Positions 44,987 to 55,150 of a stretch of 64,000 nucleotides of DNA are shown one piece after another. This DNA comes from Stenotrophomonas acidaminiphila. Its GTDB lineage: Bacteria; Pseudomonadota; Gammaproteobacteria; Xanthomonadales; Xanthomonadaceae. Position 1 is the first letter of the stretch; the number at the start of each line of letters is the position of its first letter. A program made the translations under genes and the position numbers. The DNA lies in NCBI GenBank assembly GCA_002951995.1, contig CP019797.1, forward strand, positions 2,836,501 to 2,900,500, given 5' to 3'. The notes under the pieces were generated by a model. That model was not told the DNA's origin. It searched no databases and worked only from the letters and a program-made list of their open reading frames with translations.

Positions 44987-45253
44987 TCAGGCCGGCAGGA
45001 TTCCCGGCGCTTGCTCATCGTCACAGATGGGGCCGGCCGCGGCGTCGTCCAAGCCCAGCGCGGCGACGATGTCGTCGGCCTCGGGTTTGGCCGCGTCCGG
45101 CACGCAGACCCGCAGCAGGCCGAACAGCGGCAGCTCGCCGCCGGCGCCCAGCAGCGATTCGCCGAACACGAAGGCCGGGATGCCGGCGTCCTCCAGCGCG
45201 TGCTTGACCAGGTGCGCGTCGAACAGGTTGTTTGTCTGGTAGACCAGTTGCAT
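44987..45253 (-). CDS. DUF2007 small protein (putative signal-transducing protein)
   Basis: An 88-residue protein of the DUF2007 type: [20 protein letters not shown], then [21 protein letters not shown] and [18 protein letters not shown]. The fold is ferredoxin-like (PII-like). Function is not established. Start at the ATG 45253 after CCGGAGA. It lies ten bases upstream of msrA on the same strand. Confidence 0.8.
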   Translation of the reverse strand: MQLVYQTNNLFDAHLVKHALEDAGIPAFVFGESLLGAGGELPLFGLLRVCVPDAAKPEADDIVAALGLDDAAAGPICDDEQAPGILPA

Positions 45254-45278
45254 GGGGTTGTCTCCGGGAAGGGCGGGC

Positions 45279-45947
45279 TCAGCCCGGGCGGCACAGGGCG
45301 TCGGTGGCGGCCACGCGCGCGCTTTCCTGTTCGGCCGCCTGGCGCCACTGCTGCAGTGCCGGCAGCGCGGACAGCGCCTGCAGGTAGGCCGCGGCGGTGT
45401 CGTCCAGCGCCACGCCATAGCCGTCGAAGCGGATCGCCACCGGCGCGAACATGGCATCGACGATGCCGAAGCCGCCGAACAGGAAATCGCCGCCGGCACC
45501 GTGTTCGCGGCGCAGCGTACGCCACAGCGCCTGCACCCGGTCGATGTCGCGCTGGGCGGCGGCGTCCCAGCGGTAGCCGTCGGGCCGGCGCCGGCTGTTC
45601 ATCGGCAACTGGGTGCGCAGCGCGGCGAAACCCGAGTGCATTTCGGCCGCGGCGGCACGGGCCAGCGCGCGCCGCTGCAGTTCGGCGGGCCAGCCGCGGC
45701 CGCCCAGCCAGCGCTCGTTGGCGTACTCGCAGATCGCCAGCGAATCCCAGAGCACCAGCTCGCCATCGCGCAGCGCCGGCACCTTGCCGGTGGGCGAGTG
45801 GCGCAGCGCCTGGGCGGCGAACTCCGGCGTGTCCAGCGCCAGCACCACCTCGTCGAATTCGACGCCGAACTGGCGCAGCAGCAGCCAGGGGCGCAGCGAC
45901 CAGGAGGAGTAGTTGCGGTTGCCGATCACCAGGACGGGGCGGGGCAT
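45279..45947 (-). CDS. Glutathione S-transferase family protein
   Basis: A 222-residue GST: N-terminal thioredoxin-like domain with the Ser-rich active loop [16 protein letters not shown], cis-Pro TGKVPAL and DSLAICEYA, then an all-helical C-terminal domain ([20 protein letters not shown]). This SSWSLR type is widespread in Proteobacteria; substrate unknown. First gene of the minus-strand group. Confidence 0.85.
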   Translation of the reverse strand: MPRPVLVIGNRNYSSWSLRPWLLLRQFGVEFDEVVLALDTPEFAAQALRHSPTGKVPALRDGELVLWDSLAICEYANERWLGGRGWPAELQRRALARAAAAEMHSGFAALRTQLPMNSRRRPDGYRWDAAAQRDIDRVQALWRTLRREHGAGGDFLFGGFGIVDAMFAPVAIRFDGYGVALDDTAAAYLQALSALPALQQWRQAAEQESARVAATDALCRPG

Positions 45948-46046
45948 GGGCGCTACCTGCGGGCGGGACGCCCAGCATAGCGCCGGTCCGGCAGCCGGCG
46001 CCCGGCTCGGCTAAACTTGCGTTCTATTTCAATACCCTGCGCCCCC

Positions 46047-47798
<1,752 letters not shown>

Positions 47799-47803
47799 TG
47801 GGC

Positions 47804-47922
47804 AGGAGTGAGTGAAGAGGAGTGAGGAGTGGGAAGAAGCGGATCCTGCCGCGTTTTCAGCTCCTCGCCCCCGCCTTGCTCCCCCGCCTTCTCTCTCCCC
47901 TCACTCCTCTTCACTTACTCCT
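47804..47922. repeat. Dispersed inverted-repeat element between glnS and deaminase
   Basis: A 24-base arm starting AGGAGTGAGTGAAGAGG at 47804-47827 is repeated in inverse at 47899-47922 with one mismatch, with 71 bases between. The left arm is identical over all 24 bases to the complement of 1330-1353 near the ggt gene. Here the element lies between two same-strand genes and reaches six bases from the deaminase start. Confidence 0.8.
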
Positions 47923-47928
47923 CGCCCA

Positions 47929-48489
47929 ATGCTCTACGCCCAAGTCCACCTGACCCTCCCGGCCTGGATCCACGAAGTCGTCGACACCCGCCGCGTGTAT
48001 CCGGGCGACGACGCCAAGGTCGCGCTGGCGGTCGAGCTGTCGCGGCTGAACGTGGATGCGGAAACCGGTGGCCCGTTCGGCGCGGTGGTGTTCGGCCCGG
48101 ACGACCGCGTCATCGCCGCGGCGGTGAACCGCGTGGTACCGCACTGCACCTCGCTGGCGCACGCCGAGAACATGGCCTACATGCTGGCGCAGCAGCGGCT
48201 GCAGAGCCCGCGGCTGAACGACGTGCTGTCGCCGGTGACCCTGGCCACGTCCTCGCAGCCGTGCTGCCAGTGCTACGGCGCGACCATCTGGGCCGGCATC
48301 GACCGACTGCTGATCGGCGCCAGCGCCGCCGACGTCGAGGAACTGACCGCGTTCGACGAGGGCCCGCTGCCGGCCGACTGGGTCGGCGAACTGAACCGGC
48401 GCGGGATCGAGGTGGTGCAGGGCCTGCACCGCGATGCGGCGCGCGCGGTGCTGCGCCACTACGGCCACAGCGACGGCGCGCGCTATTGA
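47929..48489 (+). CDS. Nucleoside/cytidine deaminase family protein
   Basis: A 186-residue zinc deaminase: HAE motif with the proton-shuttle Glu (SLAHAENMAYMLA) and the second zinc motif PCCQCYGA, in the order of the CDA/TadA/guanine-deaminase superfamily. GGPFGAVVFGPD precedes the HAE, as in guanine deaminase-type members. Substrate cannot be settled by eye. I start at ATG 47929 (MLYAQVHL), because earlier in-frame codons lie in the repeat element; no clear ribosome-binding site is seen. Confidence 0.82.
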   Translation: MLYAQVHLTLPAWIHEVVDTRRVYPGDDAKVALAVELSRLNVDAETGGPFGAVVFGPDDRVIAAAVNRVVPHCTSLAHAENMAYMLAQQRLQSPRLNDVLSPVTLATSSQPCCQCYGATIWAGIDRLLIGASAADVEELTAFDEGPLPADWVGELNRRGIEVVQGLHRDAARAVLRHYGHSDGARY

Positions 48490-48502
48490 GGCGCACGGCC
48501 AC

Positions 48503-48522
48503 ACCCACCGCCCGCGGTGGGT
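48503..48522 (+). terminator. Hairpin after the deaminase gene
   Basis: ACCCACCG pairs with CGGTGGGT over a CCCG loop, 14 bases after the stop. No T-run follows. The remaining 220 bases before rlmM are GC-rich with no supportable gene. Confidence 0.35.
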
Positions 48523-48744
48523 GGGCAGCCCCCTTCCGTTTGGCAGCCGATGACCGCGCCTGCACCCTGACGGCGCAGCGCGGTCGCGACACGCGGGCAC
48601 AGGCGATACCCGCTTGATGCCGGCGGCGCTTGCGCCCGGTTCCGCGGACCGCGCAGCGCGCCCGGCCGCCCCGGCATCCGCTCATGTGCGAGCCTATGGC
48701 GCGCTCTTCCCCACCCTGCTCCGCCCCACCTCCAAGGAATCCCG

Positions 48745-49794
48745 ATGACCGGCCTGCTGTGCTACTGCCGCCAAGGCTTCGAGCCGGAACTGGCCGCCGA
48801 ACTGACCGAACGCGCGGCCCACGCCGGCATCGCCGGCTATGCGCGCACGCGGCGCAACGACGGCTATGTGGTCTTTGCCAGCGATGACGCCGACGCGCTC
48901 GACCGCGCGCTGCCGTGGCGCGGGCTGATCTTCGCGCGGCAGAAGCTGCGCCTGCTGGCCGAACTGCCGCAGCTGGACCCGGCCGACCGCATCAGCCCGA
49001 TCATCGCCGCGCTGCAGGGGCAGCCGCGCTTCGGCGAGCTGTGGGTGGAGCACCCCGACTCGGACGCGGGCAAGCCGCTGGCCGGGCTGGCGCGCAGTTT
49101 CGGCAACGCGCTGCGCCCGGCGCTGCGCAAAGCCGGGCTGCTCACCGACAAGGACAACACCCGGCTGCCGCGGCTGCACGTGGTGTTCGTCGACGGCACC
49201 CATGCCTTCGTCGGCGTCGCCGACACCCGCGACAGCGCGCCGTGGGCGCTGGGCATCCCGCGGCTGAAGCTGCTGCCCGAAGCGCCCTCGCGCTCGGCGC
49301 TGAAGCTGGACGAGGCGCTGCTGACCCTGCTCACGCCCGAGGAACGCGAGGCGCTGGTCAAGCCGGGCATGCGCGCGGCCGACCTGGGCGCCGCGCCCGG
49401 TGGCTGGACCTGGGTGCTGACCCGCCAGCACCTGCACGTCACCAGCATCGACAACGGCCCGCTGCGCCAGCACGTGCTCGATACCGGCCTGGTCGACCAC
49501 CTGCGCGCCGACGGCTTCCACTGGCAGCCGGAAACGCCGCTGGACTGGATGGTCTGCGACATGGTCGAACAGCCGCGACGGGTGGCCGAGCGCATGGCCA
49601 CCTGGCTGCGCGAAGGCTGGTGCCGGCACGCGATCTTCAACCTGAAACTGCCGATGAAGAAGCGCTGGGACGAGACCCGCCTGTGCCTGGACCTGTTCGC
49701 CGCGCAGGCCGGGCGGCCGCTGACCGTGCGTGCCAAGCAGCTGTACCACGACCGCGAGGAGATCACCGTGCTGGCGATCCCGGCGCGCGGCTGA
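48745..49794 (+). CDS. rlmM: 23S rRNA 2'-O-ribose C2498 methyltransferase
   Basis: Methylates the ribose of C2498 in 23S rRNA. It is 349 residues: an N-terminal THUMP-like part beginning LLCYCRQGFEPELAAEL and a Rossmann methyltransferase with DLGAAPGGWTWVLT and the catalytic segment HAIFNLKLPMKKRW. Length and motifs match RlmM. AAGGAA precedes the ATG. Two REP-like palindromes follow. Confidence 0.93.
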   Translation: MTGLLCYCRQGFEPELAAELTERAAHAGIAGYARTRRNDGYVVFASDDADALDRALPWRGLIFARQKLRLLAELPQLDPADRISPIIAALQGQPRFGELWVEHPDSDAGKPLAGLARSFGNALRPALRKAGLLTDKDNTRLPRLHVVFVDGTHAFVGVADTRDSAPWALGIPRLKLLPEAPSRSALKLDEALLTLLTPEEREALVKPGMRAADLGAAPGGWTWVLTRQHLHVTSIDNGPLRQHVLDTGLVDHLRADGFHWQPETPLDWMVCDMVEQPRRVAERMATWLREGWCRHAIFNLKLPMKKRWDETRLCLDLFAAQAGRPLTVRAKQLYHDREEITVLAIPARG

Positions 49795-49800
49795 TCGCAG

Positions 49801-49820
49801 GTGCGGGGCTCGCCCCGCAC
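49801..49820. repeat. REP-like palindrome, copy 3
   Basis: GTGCGGGGCTCGCCCCGCAC, perfect 20-base palindrome six bases after the rlmM stop. Same core as copies 1, 2, 4 and 5. Confidence 0.85.
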
Positions 49821-49842
49821 GACGCATTGCCGGGAAGGCTGC

Positions 49843-49862
49843 GTGCGGGGCAAGCCCCGCAC
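49843..49862. repeat. REP-like palindrome, copy 4
   Basis: GTGCGGGGCAAGCCCCGCAC, paired with copy 3 across 22 bases, the head-to-tail pairing typical of REP doublets. Both may serve as terminator of rlmM. Confidence 0.85.
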
Positions 49863-49941
49863 CTGCGGCGGTACGTCGTTGCTTTCGCAACCAGCGGCCA
49901 TTCCCATGGCGCGGCTCTGGCACACTGCGAGCCTTCCCCGC

Positions 49942-50853
49942 ATGGAGAGCGCCGCCATCGTCCGCCACGTCCTGTTGCGCCCTGTCGTCGCGCTGTGCCT
50001 GGTGGTGTGCGGCAACGCCGTCGCCGCCCCCGATTTCGTCGCCCGCGACCATGTCGGCGACGGCGTGTTCAGCGCCGGCATCGAAGGCCCGGCCAGCGGC
50101 CCGGACGGCGCCCTGTACGTGGTCAATTTCGGCCGCGACGGCACCATCGGCCGGGTCGATGCGGACGGCAGCGCCGAACTGTTCCTCACCCTGCCCGACG
50201 GCAGCGTCGGCAACGGCATCCGCTTCGCCGCCGACGGCACGATGTGGGTGGCCGACTACACCGGCCATGCCGTGCTGCGCGTCGATCCGGCCACCCGCGC
50301 GGTGTCGGTGTTCGCGCGCCTGCACGGTGCGCACCAGCCCAACGATATCGCGCTGGCGCCGGACGGCACGCTGTATGCGAGCGACCCGGACTGGGCCAAC
50401 CCGGACAACGGCCAGCTGTGGCGCATCGACCGCGACGGCCGCGCACAGCGGCTCGAATCCGGCATGGGCACCACCAACGGCATCGAGGTCAGCCCCGACG
50501 GCCGCCGCCTGTACGTCAACGAAAGCGTGCAGCGCAATGTCTGGGTGTATGACCGCGATGCCGCCGGCGCGCTGTCGAACAAGCGCCTGCTGCTGCGCTT
50601 CGACGACCACGGCCTGGACGGCATGCGCTGCGACGCCGACGGCAACCTGTACATCGCCCGCTACGGCGCCGGGGTCATCGCCATCGTATCGCCCGACGGC
50701 CAGCTGCTGCGCGAGGTGCCGCTCAAGGGCCGCAAGCCGACCAACCTGGCCTTCGGCGGCAGCGACGGCCGGCAGGTGTACGTGACCCTGCAGGACCGCG
50801 GCGGCATCGAGACCTTCCGCGCCGACCGCCCGGGGCGTGAATACGGGCGCTGA
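49942..50853 (+). CDS. Secreted SMP-30/gluconolactonase-like beta-propeller protein
   Basis: A 303-residue protein. From the ATG at 49942 it begins with a Sec signal peptide (about residues 1-29, ending GNAVAA). The rest consists of repeated propeller blades with the pattern GPDGALYVVNF, AADGTMWVADY, APDGTLYASDP, SPDGRRLYVNES, DADGNLYIARY, as in SMP-30/gluconolactonase/LRE proteins. It probably hydrolyses a lactone in the periplasm, but the substrate is unknown. Upstream in-frame ATGs run through the REP repeat and are unlikely. Confidence 0.82.
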   Translation: MESAAIVRHVLLRPVVALCLVVCGNAVAAPDFVARDHVGDGVFSAGIEGPASGPDGALYVVNFGRDGTIGRVDADGSAELFLTLPDGSVGNGIRFAADGTMWVADYTGHAVLRVDPATRAVSVFARLHGAHQPNDIALAPDGTLYASDPDWANPDNGQLWRIDRDGRAQRLESGMGTTNGIEVSPDGRRLYVNESVQRNVWVYDRDAAGALSNKRLLLRFDDHGLDGMRCDADGNLYIARYGAGVIAIVSPDGQLLREVPLKGRKPTNLAFGGSDGRQVYVTLQDRGGIETFRADRPGREYGR

Positions 50854-50933
50854 GCCGGAAACGGCGACCGCCGCGCGGCGTCTCATTCCACGCAACCGCG
50901 ATCGGGCATGCTGTCACCCTTGGGAGGACACGC

Positions 50934-51656
50934 ATGCATGCCATCGAACTGAAGGACCCGGCCGGTTTCGGCAATGAATTCCTGCGCCTGACCCTGCTGC
51001 AGGGGTTCCAGTCGCTGACCAAGCGCGACCTGGAGCTGTTGATCTTCGTGCTGCTCGAACGCGACGGCGCGATCGACCGCGGTGATTCCAACGCCAGCGT
51101 GGCGCTGCAGCTGCGGGTCACGCCGGCCAAGGTCAAGGGCCTGCGCCGCGACGGCTACGCGCGCTGGCGCGCGCTGGTGCCCGAGGACGCCGACGCCGCG
51201 CTGCAGCGCATCGCCGCGACCGTGCTGACCGAGGCCAACCTGCGCTCCGGGGCCAAGCACGTGAGCGAGCGCAGCCGCAAGGACGGCTTCCTGGCCGTGC
51301 GCATCGAGCACCCCGACGACGCCCAGCGCTTCGAACAGGCCATCCTCGAGGTCGGCGCGCTGCCGGTCTACGAGCGCAACCGCGAGGTGGTGGCGGTGCG
51401 CTTCGACACGCTGCTGAAGATCGCCGAGCGCTGGGGCTACCTGCAGCCCGACCCACAGGCGACGGTGGCGGCGCTGAAGAAGCTGGCCCCCACCTCGGAG
51501 GAAGTGGCCGACCTGCTGAAGAAGGACGTGGCGCAGCTGCGCTGGGACGACGTGCGGCGGGCGCTGAACAGCCTGGGCGCCAAGGCGGTCAGCTCCACCG
51601 TCGAAGGCGGCTTGAAGGGCCTGCTGAAGCTGGCGTTCCCGTTCATTCCCGGCTGA
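50934..51656 (+). CDS. Hypothetical protein with N-terminal helix-turn-helix-like region
   Basis: A 240-residue soluble protein I do not recognise. Residues about 25-75 (LTKRDLELLIFVLLERDGAI, NASVALQLRVTPAKVKGLRRDGYARW) look like a winged helix: a first helix, a second, and a recognition helix ending in basic residues. The rest is mixed alpha/beta (SRKDGFLAVRIEHPDDAQRF) and ends with helices and a short hydrophobic tail (GLLKLAFPFIPG). Own gene, with GGAGG before the ATG. Could be a DNA-binding regulator; no target is evident. Confidence 0.7.
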   Translation: MHAIELKDPAGFGNEFLRLTLLQGFQSLTKRDLELLIFVLLERDGAIDRGDSNASVALQLRVTPAKVKGLRRDGYARWRALVPEDADAALQRIAATVLTEANLRSGAKHVSERSRKDGFLAVRIEHPDDAQRFEQAILEVGALPVYERNREVVAVRFDTLLKIAERWGYLQPDPQATVAALKKLAPTSEEVADLLKKDVAQLRWDDVRRALNSLGAKAVSSTVEGGLKGLLKLAFPFIPG

Positions 51657-51772
51657 GGCGGCCGGCGCTGAACCGGCGGCAACATTCAGCCGGCCTGCAT
51701 GGGTTCTTGCGGCCGGTTTAACGGGGGCGGGCCAAGCATCGGGGGCGTGTTTTCCCTCACTGGAGTGCGCCC

Positions 51773-52084
51773 ATGAACGTTTTCCGCCCGCTGCTTCCCG
51801 CCCTGCTGCTGTGCGCGGCCAGTGCGCCGGCACTGGCCCAGGAAACCGGCAAGACCACCTTCACCGACAAGGGCACGCCGGTCACGGTGACCTCGGAGGA
51901 ACCGGATTCGGTCCGCGGCGACTACCATATCGACTTCGCCACGCTGGACCGCGACCACGACGGCTACATCAGCCGCCAGGAAGCCCAGGCCAACCCCACG
52001 CTCGCGCGCGAGTTCGATGCGCTCGACAGCCACCGCAGCGGCCGCCTGAGCAGGGCGCAGCTGGAGGGGTGGATGAAGAAGTGA
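51773..52084 (+). CDS. Secreted EF-hand protein 1
   Basis: A 103-residue secreted protein: signal peptide to about residue 22 (APALA|QE), then one canonical EF-hand loop D59-R-D-H-D-G-Y-I-S-R-Q-E70 and a weaker partner loop (DSHRSGRLSRAQ from D85). It probably binds calcium in the periplasm. GGAG lies before the ATG. It is closely related to the protein encoded next, sharing PDSV.G.Y.IDF, EAQANP.LA.EF.ALDS and QL.GW. Confidence 0.82.
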   Translation: MNVFRPLLPALLLCAASAPALAQETGKTTFTDKGTPVTVTSEEPDSVRGDYHIDFATLDRDHDGYISRQEAQANPTLAREFDALDSHRSGRLSRAQLEGWMKK

Positions 52085-52133
52085 GGCCGCGCGGGCCACA
52101 GGCGAATCCCGTCGTCCGTATGCGAGGTCTGCC

Positions 52134-52538
52134 GTGCTCCGTCCCTGCCTGCCCCCCGTTGTCCTGCTGTTGGCCGCGATGGCCGCCGCGCCCGCGCCGG
52201 CACAGACCGCGCCACGCGACGGTGCCGTCACCGCGCCATTGCCGGTGGCCCCGGCGCCGGTGCGCGCGCAGCCACTGGCCAGCGGCGCGGTCACCCATCA
52301 GGTGCGGCTGCCGGGCGAACCCGGCCAGGCCACGGTGATCGTGCGTTCGATCCAGCCGGACAGCGTGGCCGGCAACTACCGCATCGATTTCGACGCGCTT
52401 GACGTGGACGGCGATGGCTTCATCAGCCGCGAGGAGGCGCAGGCCAACCCGGCACTGGCCGACGAGTTCACGGCGCTGGACAGCGCCCGGCGCGGGAAAC
52501 TGGCGCGCGAACAGCTGGCCGGCTGGCTGGTGGATTGA
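52134..52538 (+). CDS. Secreted EF-hand protein 2 (paralogue)
   Basis: A 134-residue paralogue of the preceding gene with a longer Pro/Ala-rich lead. Signal peptide about residues 1-24 (from GTG at 52134, GAGG seven bases upstream). Canonical EF loop D90-V-D-G-D-G-F-I-S-R-E-E101; the second loop (DSARRGKLAREQ) has lost most ligands. The shared C-terminal half shows tandem duplication; the new N-terminal part is variable. Followed by REP copy 5. Confidence 0.8.
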   Translation: MLRPCLPPVVLLLAAMAAAPAPAQTAPRDGAVTAPLPVAPAPVRAQPLASGAVTHQVRLPGEPGQATVIVRSIQPDSVAGNYRIDFDALDVDGDGFISREEAQANPALADEFTALDSARRGKLAREQLAGWLVD

Positions 52539-52552
52539 CACGCAACCCGTAG

Positions 52553-52572
52553 GTGCGGTGCTTGCCCCGCAC
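52553..52572. repeat. REP-like palindrome, copy 5
   Basis: GTGCGGTGCTTGCCCCGCAC, one mismatch in the palindrome. It lies between the converging EF-hand gene and the minus-strand ubiquinone hydroxylase gene. Confidence 0.8.
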
Positions 52573-52647
52573 GGGGCTTTCCGGGGACGGCCCCATCGCC
52601 CACAGCAGTGCGTTCCTGCAAGTGCGCTCGTCCGGGAGAGCGCGCCG

Positions 52648-53826
52648 TCACAGCCCCGAGGCGCGCTTCCAGAACAGCGACAGCAGCGGCGGCATGCGCC
52701 CGGCCAGGCCGAGCAGCGCGCCGCGCGCCAGGGTCAGGTGCATCTCGTCGTTGGAGAACACCCGGTTGATCGCGTCGAAGCCATGCGCGGCGACAGTGTT
52801 GTCGCTGCGCCGGACCCGCGCCCAGCGCCGCAGCCGGTGCGGCGCGGTCCAGTCGGCGCGGCGCTGGTGCGCGTCGTGCACCAGGGCGCGCAGCGCGGCC
52901 ACGTCGCGCAGGCCGAGGTTGACGCCCTGCCCGGCCAGCGGGTGCACCACGTGCGCGGCGTCACCCAGCACCAGCACGCGGCCGGCGACATAGTCGCTGG
53001 CCAGCTGCCGGCGCAGCGGGAAGGCCGCGCGCGGCGAGACCGGGCACATCGGCCCCAGGCGGCCGGCGAAGGCGTTGGTCAGTTCGCGGCCGAAGGCGTC
53101 GTCGTCCAGCGCCAGCACCCGCTCGGCCTCGGCGTCGGGCAGGGTCCAGACGATGGAACTGCGGTGCGTGTCCACCGGCAGCACCGCCAGCGGGCCGGTA
53201 TCGAGGAAGCGCTGCCAGGCGGTGGCTTCGTTGCCGCGCGCGCTGTCCACGTAGCCGACCACGCCGCGCTGGCCGTAGTCGTGGCGCGATACCTCCAGCC
53301 CGGCCAGCGCGCGCAGGGTGGATTCGCCGCCATCGGCGGCGATGGCCACCGCCGCATCGACCCGGCGGCCGTCGTCCAGGCGCAGGCGCACGCCGCGTTC
53401 GTCCTGTTCCATCGCCTCGACCCGCGCCGGGCAATGCAGCTGCACGCCGGCACCGGGCAGTGCCGCCCACAGCCGGTCCACCAGCAGCCCGTTCTCGACG
53501 ATCCAGCCCAGCTCGCGGCGGCCCAGGGTGTCGGCATCGAAGGCCAGTTCACCGCCACCGACCGCGTCCCACACCCGCATGCGCAGGTAGGGATGCGCCC
53601 GCGCCTGCGCCACCTGCGGCCATACCCCGAGCGATTCCAGCAGTGCCGCGTTGTCGTGGGCGAAGGCGAACACGCGCAGGTCCGGCCGCTGCGCCGACCA
53701 CGGTGCCGGCGCACGCCCTTCCACCAGCGCCACCTGCAGGCCTTCGCGCGCCAGCGCCAGCGCGCAGGTGCTGCCGACCACGCCCGCACCGACCACCACC
53801 GCATCCAATCCACCACGCCGGCTCAT
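52648..53826 (-). CDS. UbiI/UbiF-like ubiquinone biosynthesis FAD monooxygenase
   Basis: A 392-residue member of the UbiH/COQ6 family that hydroxylates the ring of ubiquinone precursors. Visible: FAD motif VVGAGVVGSTCALALAREG, the middle DG motif (IAADGGESTLR), and GDAAHVVHPLAGQGVNLGLRD, the second FAD signature, closest in form to UbiI/UbiF. Which ring position it acts on cannot be decided. Its ATG overlaps the stop of the upstream ubiH gene (ATGA), so the two are co-expressed. Confidence 0.88.
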   Translation of the reverse strand: MSRRGGLDAVVVGAGVVGSTCALALAREGLQVALVEGRAPAPWSAQRPDLRVFAFAHDNAALLESLGVWPQVAQARAHPYLRMRVWDAVGGGELAFDADTLGRRELGWIVENGLLVDRLWAALPGAGVQLHCPARVEAMEQDERGVRLRLDDGRRVDAAVAIAADGGESTLRALAGLEVSRHDYGQRGVVGYVDSARGNEATAWQRFLDTGPLAVLPVDTHRSSIVWTLPDAEAERVLALDDDAFGRELTNAFAGRLGPMCPVSPRAAFPLRRQLASDYVAGRVLVLGDAAHVVHPLAGQGVNLGLRDVAALRALVHDAHQRRADWTAPHRLRRWARVRRSDNTVAAHGFDAINRVFSNDEMHLTLARGALLGLAGRMPPLLSLFWKRASGL

Positions 53827-55033
53827 TGCACCTGGCTCCTGCACAGTGCGGGCACCTGCCCGCGGAAGCCCATCGCGCCACCGACCAGGAACGACTGCAG
53901 CGGCGCGGCCTGCGCGGCGGCCACCAGCCCGAGGCTGCGCAGCGGCCGCAGCAGCGGCGCCGGGTTGCCGGTCAGCCGCGCCAACCCGTCGGAAAAGGCC
54001 AGGGTCTGCTCGCGGTCGGGCGCGCGACGCTGCACGTAGGCCCGCAGCAGGTCGTCGGCGCCCGGGTCGCACGCGGCATCGCCGATCAGCTCGGCCAGGG
54101 TCAGCGCGTCGCGCAGGCCCAGGTTGAAGCCCTGCGCGCCCAGCGGATGGATGGTCTGCGCGGCGTTGCCCAGCAGCAGCGCGCGTTCGCCGACCAGTTG
54201 CCGGGCCAGCACCTGGACCAGCGGGTAGGCGCTGCGCGGGCCGCTTTCCAGCAGCCGCCCGGCGCGCCAGCCCAGTACCGCCTGCACGCGCGCCAGCCAG
54301 GCGGCATCGTCCAGCGCCATCACCGCCTCGGCCTCCGCGCGGGCCACCCCATGGACCAGGCCGTAATGGCGGTCGCCACGCGGCAGCAGCGCGGTCGGGC
54401 CGGTGTCGGTGAAGCGCTCCCAGGCGGTGCCGTCCGGTGCCCGGGCGGCGCGCACCCGCGCCACCAGCAGGGTCTGCAGGTAATCGTGTTCGCTGGCGTC
54501 GATGCCCAGCGCCTGGCGCACCGCGCTGCGGGTGCCGTCGGCGCCGACCACCAGCCGCGCGCGCAGGCTGCGCTCGCCCGCGGCGTCGGCGATGCGCACC
54601 TGGCGGCGGCCATCGACGCAGTCGCCCAGGCCGACGAACGTGGCCGGGCGGTAGCGGGCCAGCCGCTGCAGGTCGCCCAGGCGCGCTTCCAGCGCGTGGC
54701 CGAAATCGCGCGCCACCACCACCTGGCCGAAGGCGTCGCGGCCGTAGTCGCCGGCATCCAGCAGCACGCGGCCGAAATCGCCGGCGCGGCTGACGTGGAT
54801 GCGGCGGATCGGGCCCGGCGCGCTTTCCAGGCGCTGCATCACCCCAGCGCGGTGAGCGCGTTGACCGTGGCCGCGGCGAAGCTGAGGTTGCGCTGGTCGA
54901 ACACCGCCGGCAGCGCCCCGGCCGGGGTCGCTTCCACCAGCGCCACGTCCAGCCCCAGCCGGTCCAGGGCGATGGCCAGGCTGGCACCGACCAGTCCGCC
55001 ACCGACGATCACCACATCATGAAGGTCGCTCAT
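53823..55033 (-). pseudogene. ubiH: ubiH (2-octaprenyl-6-methoxyphenol hydroxylase), frame broken by one base
   Basis: The first 64 residues (start 55033) carry the FAD motif IVGGGLVGASLAIALDRLG and end ...VNALTALG at a TGA in the frame at 54839-54841. The protein then resumes in the next frame as VMQRLESAPGPIRR..., which contains GADGTRSAVRQ and GNAAQTIHPLGAQGFNLGLRD, the UbiH signature. Adding one base to the four-base C/G run at 54842-54845 restores ALGVMQRLES and a normal 403-residue protein. Since aerobic ubiquinone synthesis needs this step, a sequence error is more likely than a real loss. Confidence 0.88.
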
Positions 55034-55150
55034 GCCGCCATGATAATGGCTCGGCCAGCGCGAACGCCGCCGCGTTGCCGCGCCGCACCCGCGGCGGTGG
55101 CGCGACTGCGGCTAGAATGGCGGCCTGATTCCGCCAGATCCCTCATCACC

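Noticed and set aside
47812..47928. N-terminal extension of the deaminase from an upstream ATG
   Set aside because: The 39 extra codons are read from the inverted-repeat element and are Ser/Pro-rich, not family sequence.
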